63,411 nucleotides of DNA from Chitinispirillales bacterium ANBcel5 (GCA_029688955.1 JARUKZ010000024.1:1-63411), one strand, 5' to 3'. Positions 18,971 to 27,769 are shown, numbered from the stretch's first letter. Translations and numbers: made by a program. Notes: generated by a model not told the origin, from the sequence alone.

Positions 18971-20352
18971 AACCCGGGTATCTCCTCTGCACGTTCTGAA
19001 AGGTTTTCAAAGCGTGCAAAATCTTTAACAAATGCAAGGTTGGCAGTACCAATAGGTCCGTTTCTCTGTTTTCCTACTATGATCTCTGCCTTTCCTTTGT
19101 TGTTCTCATCATCTTTATTATACACTTCATCACGATAAACGAACATAACAACATCGGCATCCTGCTCAATTGCCCCGGATTCTCTTAGATCAGAGAGTTG
19201 AGGCCTGTGATTTCCGGTACGCTGTTCTACCGCACGGGAGAGCTGAGAAAGAGCGATCACCGGCACATCAAGCTCTTTAGCCACCCCTTTAAGTGCCCGG
19301 CTGATCTGAGATATCTCCTGCTGACGACTCTCAACACGACTAGAAGAGCCCATAAGCTGAAGGTAGTCGATAATGATAAGTTGCAGATCATGCTGTGCTT
19401 TCAGTCGCCTGGCTTTGGCCCGTAACTCAAGAACTGTGATAGCAGGAGTATCGTCTATATAGATCGGTGCTTCAGATAAGGGACCTGCAGCAAGACTGAG
19501 TTTCGGAAAATCTCTCTTGGGAAGAGTACCACTTCTAAGGGCGTGCATATTCACCCTGGCCTCAGAACAAAGCATTCGCTGAACAAGCTGTGCTTTGGAC
19601 ATTTCAAGAGAGAATATCGCTGTAGGACATTTGGCTGACATTGCAGAATTTAAAGTTAAAGACAGAATAAAGGCGGTTTTACCCATTGAGGGTCTTCCGG
19701 CAATAATCACCATATCTCCCCGCTGAAGCCCGGTGGTCATGTCGTCCAGTTCCTTAAATCCGGTTGGTACCCCTTTAAATCCTCCTTTAGAATAGGACTC
19801 TATCTCTGCAAAAGTATGAGGAAGCAGTTGTCCGGTGGATTCAAATTTATTTTTAATCCTTGATTCTGAAATGTTAAATATCTTTGCTTCTGCGGAATCG
19901 AGTATAGACTGAGGTTCCTGTTCATTATCAAAACACTCTGTAGTTATTTCTGCTGCCACCGATATCAATTGACGAAGTATTGCTTTTTCTTTAAGAATAT
20001 TAGAATAGTATTCAATATTACCCGATGTAGTAATATTTTCTACCAGTTCACTGAGATATACTTCCTCCCCTATTTCCAACAACCAACTTTTCTTCCTCAG
20101 CGCGTCTGCCAGGGTAATGATATCGATTGGATTACTCTTCTCAAAAAGATCACGCATACAAATAAAAATCTTCTGGTTTGCTGAAGAGTAAAAATCTTCT
20201 TCATTGAGAAGCTCAAGGGCAAGTACTGCAGCATTGGAATCAATGAGCATTGAACCAAGAATTGTCTTCTCAACATCCAGAGCCTGAGGTGGCAATCTGT
20301 CTGTAACCAAAAGTGATTTATCAGCAGAAGGTTTACTGTTCTTTGTTGGCAT
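18967..20352 (-). CDS. dnaB: Replicative DNA helicase DnaB
   Basis: 461 aa hexameric 5'-3' replicative helicase. N-terminal domain begins around PPQALDVEKTILGSML. The C-terminal RecA-like motor has Walker A GRPSMGKTA (219-227), Walker B region LQLIIIDYLQLM, and the conserved LSQLSRAVEQR and DLRESGAIEQDADVV motifs. No intein is present in the usual Walker A position. It overlaps udg by 20 bases upstream and mlaE by 4 bases downstream. Confidence 0.97.
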   Translation of the reverse strand: MPTKNSKPSADKSLLVTDRLPPQALDVEKTILGSMLIDSNAAVLALELLNEEDFYSSANQKIFICMRDLFEKSNPIDIITLADALRKKSWLLEIGEEVYLSELVENITTSGNIEYYSNILKEKAILRQLISVAAEITTECFDNEQEPQSILDSAEAKIFNISESRIKNKFESTGQLLPHTFAEIESYSKGGFKGVPTGFKELDDMTTGLQRGDMVIIAGRPSMGKTAFILSLTLNSAMSAKCPTAIFSLEMSKAQLVQRMLCSEARVNMHALRSGTLPKRDFPKLSLAAGPLSEAPIYIDDTPAITVLELRAKARRLKAQHDLQLIIIDYLQLMGSSSRVESRQQEISQISRALKGVAKELDVPVIALSQLSRAVEQRTGNHRPQLSDLRESGAIEQDADVVMFVYRDEVYNKDDENNKGKAEIIVGKQRNGPIGTANLAFVKDFARFENLSERAEEIPGF

Positions 20353-21214
20353 TTATGGTATCATCCTTTAACAATCTCTGTAATTTTTGAAGATCTTCCC
20401 AGGCGCTTCTTTTATATTGAGGCTGCCTCAGAAGTGCTGCTGGATGGTACGTTACCAGCAGTGGCGCCCCCATAAATTGATGCAGCTCTTTGCGCAACAC
20501 TGCTATACCCTCTGTTCTGTTAAGCATAGTATGCGCTGCTATTCTCCCAAGAGCAAGATAGACCCTGGGCTGAATAATCTTAGCCTGCTGTTCAAGAATT
20601 GAGTAACAGGAGATAAGCTCTGCTGTTTCAGGACTTCTGTTTGATGGTGGGCGACATTTAAGCACATTGGTAATGAAAGTATCTTTATCTCTATTAATAT
20701 TTATCGCACCAAGCATTTTATCCAATAACTCTCCTGCAGCACCGACAAAGGGAAGTCCTAAACGATCCTCTTCACCTCCGGGCGCTTCACCGACGACCAT
20801 AAGAGGAGCCTCTACATTCCCGGCACCAAAAACCACCTTGTTTCGTCCGGCGCACAGAGGGCATGAGTTGCATTGCAAGACCTTAAAATAAAGCTCTTTT
20901 AGTTCTTCTCGTTTGGATTGTTTGTTTTTACTAGGTAAGGGAACCTCAGCAGCTTTAGCAGGTTGGGGCAAAGGTTTAAGTTTGTTGAGTTTAGAAAAAG
21001 CACTCTGTTGTGTGCCTGAGGGTGGTAAAACCTGGTTTGAGGGTGATTTAGAAATTTCTGCACTAACCTGATGTTTCTGGTTTTTTTGAACTACTTGAGG
21101 TTCCTGAGGATTAAATAAACGCTTAACCTCGAAATCATGGGAAAGTATCAGCTCCTCTACTCCAAATTCAAGCTGCTGTGCTATATACTTTGCGATCAGA
21201 GACGATCTATCCAT
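20333..21214 (-). CDS. Type-4/5-like Fe-S uracil-DNA glycosylase
   Basis: 293 aa. An N-terminal about 105-residue low-complexity Lys/Gln/Pro-rich region precedes the catalytic domain. The domain carries four putative [4Fe-4S] ligands, Cys115, Cys118 (CNSC), Cys187 and Cys203. It also has the uracil-pocket motif GEAPGGEEDRLGLPFVGAAG (142-161) and C-terminal TYHPAALLR. Removes uracil from DNA in base-excision repair. The N-terminal extension is typical of the SPO1-polymerase-like subgroup. It lies in the operon 2 bases after coaBC. Confidence 0.92.
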   Translation of the reverse strand: MDRSSLIAKYIAQQLEFGVEELILSHDFEVKRLFNPQEPQVVQKNQKHQVSAEISKSPSNQVLPPSGTQQSAFSKLNKLKPLPQPAKAAEVPLPSKNKQSKREELKELYFKVLQCNSCPLCAGRNKVVFGAGNVEAPLMVVGEAPGGEEDRLGLPFVGAAGELLDKMLGAININRDKDTFITNVLKCRPPSNRSPETAELISCYSILEQQAKIIQPRVYLALGRIAAHTMLNRTEGIAVLRKELHQFMGAPLLVTYHPAALLRQPQYKRSAWEDLQKLQRLLKDDTINANKEQ

Positions 21215-21216
21215 AA

Positions 21217-22404
21217 CTAAAGCCCCGTCACAGAACCCGCTATAGACTGAAGGATTGTCGCAGCTGCATCACTTTTATCCATCAACTCGTGATCTTCTTC
21301 ACGCCCATCGGAGAACAATAAGGTTATCTTTGTAGATTCAGCACCAAGTGAACTGTCAACTCTGTTATATACCATCATATCACAATTTTTTTTATTCATC
21401 TTCTCTTTTGCCCGTTTAAGATTATCCCCGCTTTCAAGTGAAAAACCTACTAACAGGCGATTACCCTTAAGCTTGCCCAGCCCAGCTGTTATGTCAGGAT
21501 TAGAACGCATATCTATGGAAAACTTGCCATCTTCCTTTCTATGTAGCTTTTTATCTGAATAACTTAAAGGGCGATAATCACTTACTGCCGCAGCCATGAT
21601 GCAAACATCACAACTCGTAAATTCCTCTTCCAGAGCCTCTTTCATCTCAAGAGCTGTTTTCACCTCTCTGACTGTAACCCCGCAGGGAGGCTTAACCGAT
21701 GCCGGCCCAGTGACCACCACCACTTCCGCTCCCATCAAAACAGCAGCTCTTGCTATAGCAGCTCCCATTTTGCCTGAAGAGCGATTGGTGATAACCCTCA
21801 CCGGATCAACAGGCTCCTCTGTTGGTCCCGATGATATAAGGATCCGTTTATTAGCAAATATGTCTGATGCCTTTTGCGCAGACAACACATAGTGAGCCAC
21901 ATCCTCTATTTCGATCATTCTTCCAGGACCAGTTTTATTACAAGCCAGCTCTCCAACCCCAACAGGCAAAACAGTAACCCCCCGCTCTTTGAGGGTTAAA
22001 ATATTAGCCTGGGTTGCTTTGCTGCTCCACATGACCGTATTCATAGCAGGGGCAATTATGATTTTTTCTTCAGCAACAGAAAGGCACAATGAAGTTAGCA
22101 GGTTGTCACCAATACCACATGCTATTTTGGCAATACTGTTTGCGGTAGCAGGGCAAATCAAAAAACGATCTGCCCATTGTGACAACCGTATATGGTTCAT
22201 GTCATAATGGGCAGAACTATCACAATAAACCGGGTTTTCAGAAACTGTTCTTAGAGCCTCAGTACCTACCAGAGGCTTGGCATTTTCTGTAACTACAACC
22301 TTGACCTCACAACCCCGCTTCTTTAGCAGACGGATAAGCAGAGGTGTTTTATAGGCTGCGATTCCCCCTGTAATACCGAGAAGTATTCTCTTTGCAGTAG
22401 CCAT
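21217..22404 (-). CDS. coaBC: Bifunctional phosphopantothenoylcysteine decarboxylase / phosphopantothenate-cysteine ligase
   Basis: 395 aa fused CoaC-CoaB enzyme of coenzyme A synthesis. The N-terminal flavoprotein half has GITGGIAAYK, the active-site His in NHIRLSQWAD, PAMNTVMW and the catalytic Cys in ELACNKTGPGRM. The C-terminal ligase half begins at about 185 with ILISSGPTEEPVDPVRVITN, followed by SSGKMGAAIA and AAVSDYRP. Shares its first base with the end of rpoZ. Confidence 0.97.
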   Translation of the reverse strand: MATAKRILLGITGGIAAYKTPLLIRLLKKRGCEVKVVVTENAKPLVGTEALRTVSENPVYCDSSAHYDMNHIRLSQWADRFLICPATANSIAKIACGIGDNLLTSLCLSVAEEKIIIAPAMNTVMWSSKATQANILTLKERGVTVLPVGVGELACNKTGPGRMIEIEDVAHYVLSAQKASDIFANKRILISSGPTEEPVDPVRVITNRSSGKMGAAIARAAVLMGAEVVVVTGPASVKPPCGVTVREVKTALEMKEALEEEFTSCDVCIMAAAVSDYRPLSYSDKKLHRKEDGKFSIDMRSNPDITAGLGKLKGNRLLVGFSLESGDNLKRAKEKMNKKNCDMMVYNRVDSSLGAESTKITLLFSDGREEDHELMDKSDAAATILQSIAGSVTGL

Positions 22405-22622
22405 CAGCCTTCAATTTCGGTTTCCTGATTCTCTACTACACTACCCTCAAAAAGGCGCTTCAGAGCAAGAGTGGTAGGTTTTTCCTTGGTGTCGATTATA
22501 TCAAGGCGAATCTGATCATTGATAAAACGCGCTTCCTGTGAAGCCATAAGCACCGCTTTATAACGACTGATTCCCTTTTTTTCGAGTTTTTCAATTTCAA
22601 GTTCATACAAGTCCCGAGACAT
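22404..22622 (-). CDS. rpoZ: RNA polymerase omega subunit
   Basis: 72 aa protein matching omega in length and in context (between yicC and coaBC). KGISRYKAVLMASQEARFIN and the following TLALKRLFEG correspond to the conserved helices of omega/RPB6 that clamp beta'. The order yicC-gmk-rpoZ-coaBC is common in bacteria; here gmk is missing from its usual place. Confidence 0.88.
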   Translation of the reverse strand: MSRDLYELEIEKLEKKGISRYKAVLMASQEARFINDQIRLDIIDTKEKPTTLALKRLFEGSVVENQETEIEG

Positions 22623-22660
22623 ACACCCTCCAGTGCTTTTGCAGTTTTGCCCAAAGGCTT

Positions 22661-23536
22661 TTATTCAATATTCTGAATTTGTTCTCTAATTTTTTCGATA
22701 TTTTCTTTTAAGCTCACAGAATAGTGAGAGATTTCGGTATCATTGGATTTTGACCCTATTGTATTGGCTTCTCTGTTCATTTCCTGAAGAAGAAACCCCA
22801 TTCTTTTCCCCACTGGTTCATTGAGTTCAAAGTCTTCGCTAAACTTTTTTATATGAGCACGCATCCTGGTGCACTCTTCACTAATATCTATTCTATCTGC
22901 CATAATCGCCACCTCAGCAGCAATTCGCTGTGGTTCTACAGAGGTAGAAAGCATTTTATCTATGCGATTATTGAGTGCATCGGCATACTCCGGTATTCTC
23001 TGCGGAGCCCTTGTTTCAACCTTCTCCACAATCTGAGCAATTTCATCTAAAATCTTTTTAAGATCTTTAACCATGTATGCAGCTTCAGCTTCCCGGGTCT
23101 GCTGAAAAGAAGCTATCGACTTTAACAGTACCGGTCTTAAATGCTTCCAAAGCTCCTCATCATTATGTTCAACAGATTCGGTTTTGATAAAATCACTAAA
23201 TTGAAGCAAATCGCTTAGTGACACCTCACCTGCAAGCTCATAAACATCTTTAACTTCGCGAAATATTCTTACATAATTTTCCACCGAACTCTTATCATAG
23301 GTGAGCTTTGTGTCCTCATCTTCTCTGTCACAAGAGATAAGAACGGTTACACTACCTCTGCTTACTACCGATGTAATCTCTTTTTTGATCTTTTGTTCAA
23401 GATTTGCGGCAAATCTGGGTTGTCGAATCTGCATCTCAAGAAAGCGATTATTTACACCTCTGATTTCGACCCTATAGGTTCCTGATGGTGTTTCGCCTTC
23501 GGCAAGCCCGAAGCCAGTCATACTACGAATGGGCAT
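22661..23536 (-). CDS. YicC-family endoribonuclease
   Basis: 291 aa. Starts with the family signature RSMTGFGLAEGE and has VEIRGVNNRFLEMQIRQPR. The conserved C-terminus is GFLLQEMNREANTIGSKSND. YicC proteins are RNA endonucleases implicated in small-RNA turnover. First gene of the minus-strand operon; AAGGA precedes the ATG. 38 bases separate it from rpoZ. Confidence 0.95.
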   Translation of the reverse strand: MPIRSMTGFGLAEGETPSGTYRVEIRGVNNRFLEMQIRQPRFAANLEQKIKKEITSVVSRGSVTVLISCDREDEDTKLTYDKSSVENYVRIFREVKDVYELAGEVSLSDLLQFSDFIKTESVEHNDEELWKHLRPVLLKSIASFQQTREAEAAYMVKDLKKILDEIAQIVEKVETRAPQRIPEYADALNNRIDKMLSTSVEPQRIAAEVAIMADRIDISEECTRMRAHIKKFSEDFELNEPVGKRMGFLLQEMNREANTIGSKSNDTEISHYSVSLKENIEKIREQIQNIE

Positions 23537-23853
23537 ATGATCCTTAAAACCTCTGAAGATGGTTAGGTTGAGTTTTCAAAGTAACTGGGGTAAACTACAT
23601 AAATATATATTATAGTACTCTGTATTACAATCAGTTCAAATAAGTATGAAAATAATGTACCATTTTCTACCAATTCTGCTGCATTTTAAAAAAAAATAAT
23701 TCGCTGAGCCCTTATTTCTATGTTCCGTATAAACCTTTTCTTAAACTATATTATAGCCAGTGTTTTTTAATTCTTTTCTCCTCATTTTGGGGTATTCTCC
23801 TGAGATGACAAGCCCTGAGTGAGGCATTTCAATTATAAGGAACAATAATTCAA
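23537..23853. other. AT-rich divergent promoter region
   Basis: 317 bases between yicC (minus) and ybeY (plus). Very AT-rich with several TATA-like stretches (for example around 23603-23613), as expected for divergent promoters. No ORF, repeat or strong hairpin was noticed. Confidence 0.45.
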
Positions 23854-24273
23854 ATGGGTGACTGCCCTTCATTAGAAATTATCCATGATTATAAACAACT
23901 CCCATCACAGGAGATGGCCCTGCAGGAGATGGCCTGTTTAATCTATGAGGGGGAAAATGTTTCGCCCAAACAAACTGTTTCACTTATCTTGTGCTCAGAT
24001 TATATAATAAAAAGACTAAACCGAGATTACCGAAAGCAGGATAAGGCAACAGATGTGTTGTCTTTCAGGTTTAATGAACCAGATTTTCTTGGAGAGATAT
24101 ACATTTCCTTACAAAGAACCAGTCTTCAGGCCCGCCGCTACGGGCTAAGTTACGAACAGGAGTTGCTGAGGCTTTTTGTACATGGTATGTTCCATCTCCT
24201 TGGCTATGATCACCAGGATTCTGCTCAACGACAGGAGATGGAATCCAAAGAACGGAAGTATTTTGACGTTTAG
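23854..24273 (+). CDS. ybeY: Endoribonuclease YbeY
   Basis: 139 aa zinc-dependent rRNA maturation nuclease. Zinc motif HGMFHLLGYDHQD provides the three histidines of the HGxLHxxGYDH signature (Leu replaced by Phe). Family core KQDKATDVLSFRFNEPDFLGEIYIS is present in pieces. A weak AAGGAA site precedes the ATG. A 108-base gap separates it from the CorC-like gene, a pairing seen widely (ybeY-corC). Confidence 0.95.
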   Translation: MGDCPSLEIIHDYKQLPSQEMALQEMACLIYEGENVSPKQTVSLILCSDYIIKRLNRDYRKQDKATDVLSFRFNEPDFLGEIYISLQRTSLQARRYGLSYEQELLRLFVHGMFHLLGYDHQDSAQRQEMESKERKYFDV

Positions 24274-24381
24274 AGTTTAAGTTTGTTTTTTTTACCGTTA
24301 CCGGGGATTTTTACATAATTTTAAAACCGTATAAAACGTAATCACTGTGTTTTTTCTGTATTATTACAAGGAGGTTTCTTT

Positions 24382-25683
24382 TTGGATTATGGTCCATCCG
24401 GACTGTTCTACATAGTAGGATTGATCCTAAGTTTCTTATTTTCAGCTTTTTTTTCGACTGTAAAAATCGTCTTTTCGTCAGTAAACAGAAACATTACAGC
24501 TGATGATGAATACCTGCGCTATTATACTTCAAAAATAACCGATATAATCGAAAATAAAAATTTATTCAGCGGAATTGTAGCGTTTGGAAAAACAACTGCC
24601 AATATTGCTTTTGCTTACTTTTCTTTGTCTTACTTTGGGTTAATCGCACCCCAAATGACAATGTTTCAACACTGGGCAATTTCGTTTCTTTTTTCAATCG
24701 TTTTTCTTAATCTCTTTGCGCACCACATACCAAGAGCACTGGCATTTAAATCTTTCCGAAGCTATATCGCTCCATCATACTATATCTATCGGATAACAGG
24801 ATGGTTTTTTATTCCTTTTGTAACATTTTTCCTTCTTATATACAAACTTTTACTTAAACTCCTTAAGTATGATGAAAAGCTCTTTTTCCTTACTGATCAG
24901 GAAAAGGCAAGAATGAGTGCTACCGGTGAGGTTGATGAAGCTCTTAATGAAGAGGAAAAGGAGATGATAAGGAGCATTTTTGATCTCAGTGAGACCACAG
25001 TTGATGAAATAATGGTACCCAGAATTGATATGAAAGGCCTCGACATCTCTTCGGATATGCACTCAGTACTGAAAATTATCAGAGAAGAGGGGCACTCAAG
25101 AATTCCGGTATTTAAAGAAACTATAGACAACATTGTGGGCCTGATCTATGCCAAAGACATCCTAAGCTGGTTGTCTGAAAACCGTATTGAAGATTTTTCT
25201 ATGGCTTCCATGGTCAAAAAAGCCCATTTTGTGCCTATGGGTAAAAAGGTAAATGATCTCATGCGGGTATTTAAAGTAAAACATATCCATCTTGCTATTG
25301 TTGTCGATGAGTATGGTGGAACCGCAGGGATGGTAACCATGGAGGATATCCTGGAGGAGATTGTGGGGGATATTCAGGATGAGTACGACGTGGAAGAGAG
25401 AGAGATTATTCAGATATCCCAGAATACATTTTTGGTTGATCCACATATAGACCTTGACGACCTTAGTGAGGAGCTTAGAGTTCCTTTGGAACAGGAAGGT
25501 GTAGATTACAACACCCTCGGAGGTCTTGTTTATCACGAAATAGGCGACGTTCCACAGGAGAATGCACAATTTGATTTTTCGGGACTACATTTTACCGTGG
25601 TAAAAATGGATAATCAACGAATTGAAAAGGTTAAAGTGGAACTTCTTCAAAAACCTGAGCAAGGAACTACAGATACATTTTAA
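24382..25683 (+). CDS. CNNM/CorC-family transporter-associated protein (DUF21-CBS-CBS-CorC_HlyC)
   Basis: 433 aa inner-membrane protein. The DUF21 domain (about 1-190) has four hydrophobic segments; two CBS domains follow (about 205-325, with DEIMVPRIDMKGLDI and VVDEYGGTAGMVTMEDILEE). The C-terminal CorC_HlyC domain (about 345-425) ends in GLHFTVVKMDNQRIEKVKV. Family members act in Mg2+/Co2+ homeostasis. The start is TTG at 24382, supported by an AAGGAGG site 7 bases upstream. A hairpin terminator follows the stop. Confidence 0.93.
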   Translation: MDYGPSGLFYIVGLILSFLFSAFFSTVKIVFSSVNRNITADDEYLRYYTSKITDIIENKNLFSGIVAFGKTTANIAFAYFSLSYFGLIAPQMTMFQHWAISFLFSIVFLNLFAHHIPRALAFKSFRSYIAPSYYIYRITGWFFIPFVTFFLLIYKLLLKLLKYDEKLFFLTDQEKARMSATGEVDEALNEEEKEMIRSIFDLSETTVDEIMVPRIDMKGLDISSDMHSVLKIIREEGHSRIPVFKETIDNIVGLIYAKDILSWLSENRIEDFSMASMVKKAHFVPMGKKVNDLMRVFKVKHIHLAIVVDEYGGTAGMVTMEDILEEIVGDIQDEYDVEEREIIQISQNTFLVDPHIDLDDLSEELRVPLEQEGVDYNTLGGLVYHEIGDVPQENAQFDFSGLHFTVVKMDNQRIEKVKVELLQKPEQGTTDTF

Positions 25684-25691
25684 TTAGAAAA

Positions 25692-25720
25692 GGGAGAGAC
25701 CCACCTCTCCCCTTCTTCTC
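25692..25720 (+). terminator. Hairpin terminator after the CorC-like gene
   Basis: GGGAGAG (25692-25698) pairs perfectly with CTCTCCC (25705-25711) across a 6-base loop. It lies 8 bases after the TAA and is followed by a pyrimidine-rich CTTCTTCTCTT. It may also serve the convergent DUF3618 gene. Confidence 0.65.
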
Positions 25721-25738
25721 TTGCCTCCTTTTACTAAC

Positions 25739-26644
25739 TCAGGGGTTAGTAGAAGAGGGACCGGGTTTATTTTTCCCAGCCGTAGTGCTTCTCTTCTCTT
25801 CTGCTCGCAATTGTGCAGGTTCTCCAGAGATGACATCTTTCTGAAGCTCGCCCTTTTTTTCTTCATTGTACTTTTCTACATCGCCTTTAAATCTATCTTC
25901 TGCCTGCAAAATCTTTTGCTCACCAGTGTCTTTTATCTTCTGCTTAATCTCCTGTGGTTTTTCCCCTACAACTTCCTTCTCTTTTTCTAAGCGAGGTAAG
26001 GCTGCACCAGCCACCAGCCCTGCAACCATGGCAATTGCCCCGGAAATCAGAGGGTTTTCATGTACAAAATCACTTGTCTTCTCTCCTGTCTGTTGCACTG
26101 ACTCCGAAACCTTTGAAGAGAATTCATCAGCTTTTTGTTCAGCCTCCCCCTCCTTTTGGGTTATTTTTTCACGAATCTGCCCAGTTTCGGATTTCAGCTT
26201 CTCTTTTCCTTCAGTGATTTTTTCACCACCACCGGCTTTTTTATGCCCTTTTTCTTTATATTTACCAAACTCCTTTTGTTCTCCCTCCTCACCTTTTTTC
26301 TGATTTTCCCATAGTGCCCACGTTGCACCGGTTGCCATCATCATTACAGGTAAAGGATTTCTCCTAAAGGATTCGGCAAATGAATCTTTAACATTTGATA
26401 ACCCTTTTTTTGCTCTCGACCTGTTTTCGGGTTTTCCAAAGTAATCCAGTACCCTGTCCACAACAGATTGAGGACGAAATCGTCCCTCCAGCGCTTCCAT
26501 CAATATATCCATCGAATGACGAGTTTCATCTATGTCATGCTCTATCTCCTCAGAACCCTTATGTTTGCCCGTCTCGTCTACCGGATCCCATTGATGAATA
26601 GCCACATGACCATTACCCCCTATTTTCTTTTCCTGGTTATCCAT
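25739..26644 (-). CDS. DUF3618-containing membrane-associated protein
   Basis: 301 aa, very Lys/Glu-rich. An N-terminal DUF3618-like helix pair is visible (EIEHDIDETRHSMDILMEAL, about 31-50). A short hydrophobic stretch PVMMMATGATWALW follows, then a long charged coiled coil (about 120-185). A second, glycine-rich transmembrane segment NPLISGAIAMVAGLVAGAAL (about 197-216) precedes an acidic tail. Its start overlaps the previous gene by 25 bases. Likely a membrane-tethered structural or stress protein; function unknown. Confidence 0.8.
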   Translation of the reverse strand: MDNQEKKIGGNGHVAIHQWDPVDETGKHKGSEEIEHDIDETRHSMDILMEALEGRFRPQSVVDRVLDYFGKPENRSRAKKGLSNVKDSFAESFRRNPLPVMMMATGATWALWENQKKGEEGEQKEFGKYKEKGHKKAGGGEKITEGKEKLKSETGQIREKITQKEGEAEQKADEFSSKVSESVQQTGEKTSDFVHENPLISGAIAMVAGLVAGAALPRLEKEKEVVGEKPQEIKQKIKDTGEQKILQAEDRFKGDVEKYNEEKKGELQKDVISGEPAQLRAEEKRSTTAGKNKPGPSSTNP

Positions 26645-27060
26645 TGCTTATCCTCCTTTAGAGAGTGAACTGTCTTTTGAGGTACTACTGATGTACCCTT
26701 AAAAGTTTTTAATGCTTTTTTGACAAAACCATACCCTATTAGCCCCACAATAACACCCGTTATTAGTGGCATAAGCCAAAGGGAAATAGCAGGCGATACT
26801 CCGGCCGCGATAAGCCCTACATAACCAAGCAATGTCAACCCCGCAAGCAAGAAAAGTATACCAGCATAGACTACCAAACCACCTGCCAACAGATAAGCTG
26901 AATTTTTTCCCAGACTTGAAACCTTCTCAGACGTTTCAGTCTTGGCAAGCTCAATCTGCTGTTTTATCATGGTGAAAGCTTCATCCCTGAGATCTTTTAA
27001 AAGATCACCTACCGATTCCTCCTCCACCGCTACATAACGATCCTTATCAAAACCATTCAT
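26620..27060 (-). CDS. DUF1469 / phage-holin superfamily III-like membrane protein (YqjE-like)
   Basis: 146 aa. An amphipathic N-terminal helix (VGDLLKDLRDEAFTMIKQQI) is followed by two long transmembrane hairpins (about 55-78 and 85-115) and a basic tail. This matches the DUF1469/YqjE family, which is grouped with holins by topology but is chromosomal and not lytic in known hosts. Middle gene of the three-gene cassette. Confidence 0.85.
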   Translation of the reverse strand: MNGFDKDRYVAVEEESVGDLLKDLRDEAFTMIKQQIELAKTETSEKVSSLGKNSAYLLAGGLVVYAGILFLLAGLTLLGYVGLIAAGVSPAISLWLMPLITGVIVGLIGYGFVKKALKTFKGTSVVPQKTVHSLKEDKQWITRKRK

Positions 27061-27103
27061 AAGATACTCCTTTCACAATGCAGAAGTATTTATGACAAAC
27101 ACC

Positions 27104-27463
27104 TTACGATTTTAAAAACCTTGAAAGTGCCAAACCTGCCACAAACATTCCACCAATTGCAATATAGGGACTGCGCTTAGATACCTCATTAACATCCTTT
27201 ACCAGCTCACTTGCATTATGCTCTTTAATATACCCTGCCAGTGAATCAAATTTCTCAACAGCCTTGTCACCAAATTGAGCCATAAAATCTTCTTTTTGAT
27301 GAAGTTTATCAGCAGCAGAGTGAAGGGCTTCTGAAAGATTATTCAACTCAGTATCAAATACACTTTTTCCAGATTCGGCTAACTCTTCGCTCTTTTCCTT
27401 AAATCGGTTGCTAAAATCTTCACCAGTAATTTTTTCCTGCTGTATAAATTCTTTTTGTTCCAT
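27104..27463 (-). CDS. YqjD/ElaB (DUF883)-like membrane-tail protein
   Basis: 119 aa: a charged helical body (about 10-95) and a C-terminal glycine-zipper transmembrane helix (YIAIGGMFVAGLALSRFL). The same layout is found in ElaB/YqjD, ribosome-associated inner-membrane proteins of stationary-phase enterobacteria. Assigned by architecture and by its position before a YqjE-like gene, not by strong sequence identity. The ATG has AAGGAG upstream, abutted by an AU-rich hairpin. Confidence 0.72.
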   Translation of the reverse strand: MEQKEFIQQEKITGEDFSNRFKEKSEELAESGKSVFDTELNNLSEALHSAADKLHQKEDFMAQFGDKAVEKFDSLAGYIKEHNASELVKDVNEVSKRSPYIAIGGMFVAGLALSRFLKS

Positions 27464-27475
27464 TTTTAACTCCTT

Positions 27476-27496
27476 GCAAAAAAATTCTTTTTTTGC
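27476..27496 (-). promoter_or_regulatory. AU-rich hairpin directly upstream of the YqjD-like ribosome site
   Basis: On the minus strand, GCAAAAAAA pairs perfectly with TTTTTTTGC around a 3-base loop (27476-27496). The 3' arm touches the AAGGAG ribosome site. The stem is almost all A-U, so it would be weak and could be temperature sensitive. Confidence 0.4.
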
Positions 27497-27558
27497 TCTA
27501 AGAAAAATTACGGCACAGTCTCATGAAAGATTTAATATTTACTAAAAGCAGAACTCTT

Positions 27559-27586
27559 TTGTTTATAAATTTTTTTGAGGTATAAT
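27559..27586 (+). promoter_or_regulatory. Sigma70-like promoter on the plus strand with no annotated gene downstream
   Basis: TTGTTT (27559-27564), a 16-base spacer, then a perfect TATAAT (27581-27586). No plus-strand gene of normal size follows before 39882, but a 14-codon ORF with a good ribosome site begins at 27725. Confidence 0.45.
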
Positions 27587-27724
27587 GTAAAAGAATAGTT
27601 TGTACTAATAGCGGTTAAGCATGTTTTGCTACATTTTTAAGCGTTTAGTGAGGGGATTTAAGGGCAAAACGAAAGTGTACAACAGATCAGTTAAGCGTTA
27701 ATAGAGCGAAAAGGGGAGAACAAA

Positions 27725-27769
27725 ATGATCTTTTCCTTGCCAAAGAAGACCATATCAGTCTTGTGGTAA
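27725..27769 (+). CDS. Possible 14-codon small ORF
   Basis: ATG ATC TTT to TAA encodes MIFSLPKKTISVLW. GGGGAG lies 6 bases upstream of the ATG, and a TATAAT promoter lies about 140 bases upstream. Its 3' end overlaps the stop end of the antisense lipoprotein gene. Could be a small peptide, a leader or a chance ORF. Confidence 0.25.
   Translation: MIFSLPKKTISVLW

Noticed and set aside
26620..27060. Holin-like annotation read as part of a prophage lysis cassette
   Set aside because: No endolysin or phage genes nearby; the gene sits in a chromosomal YqjE-like cassette.
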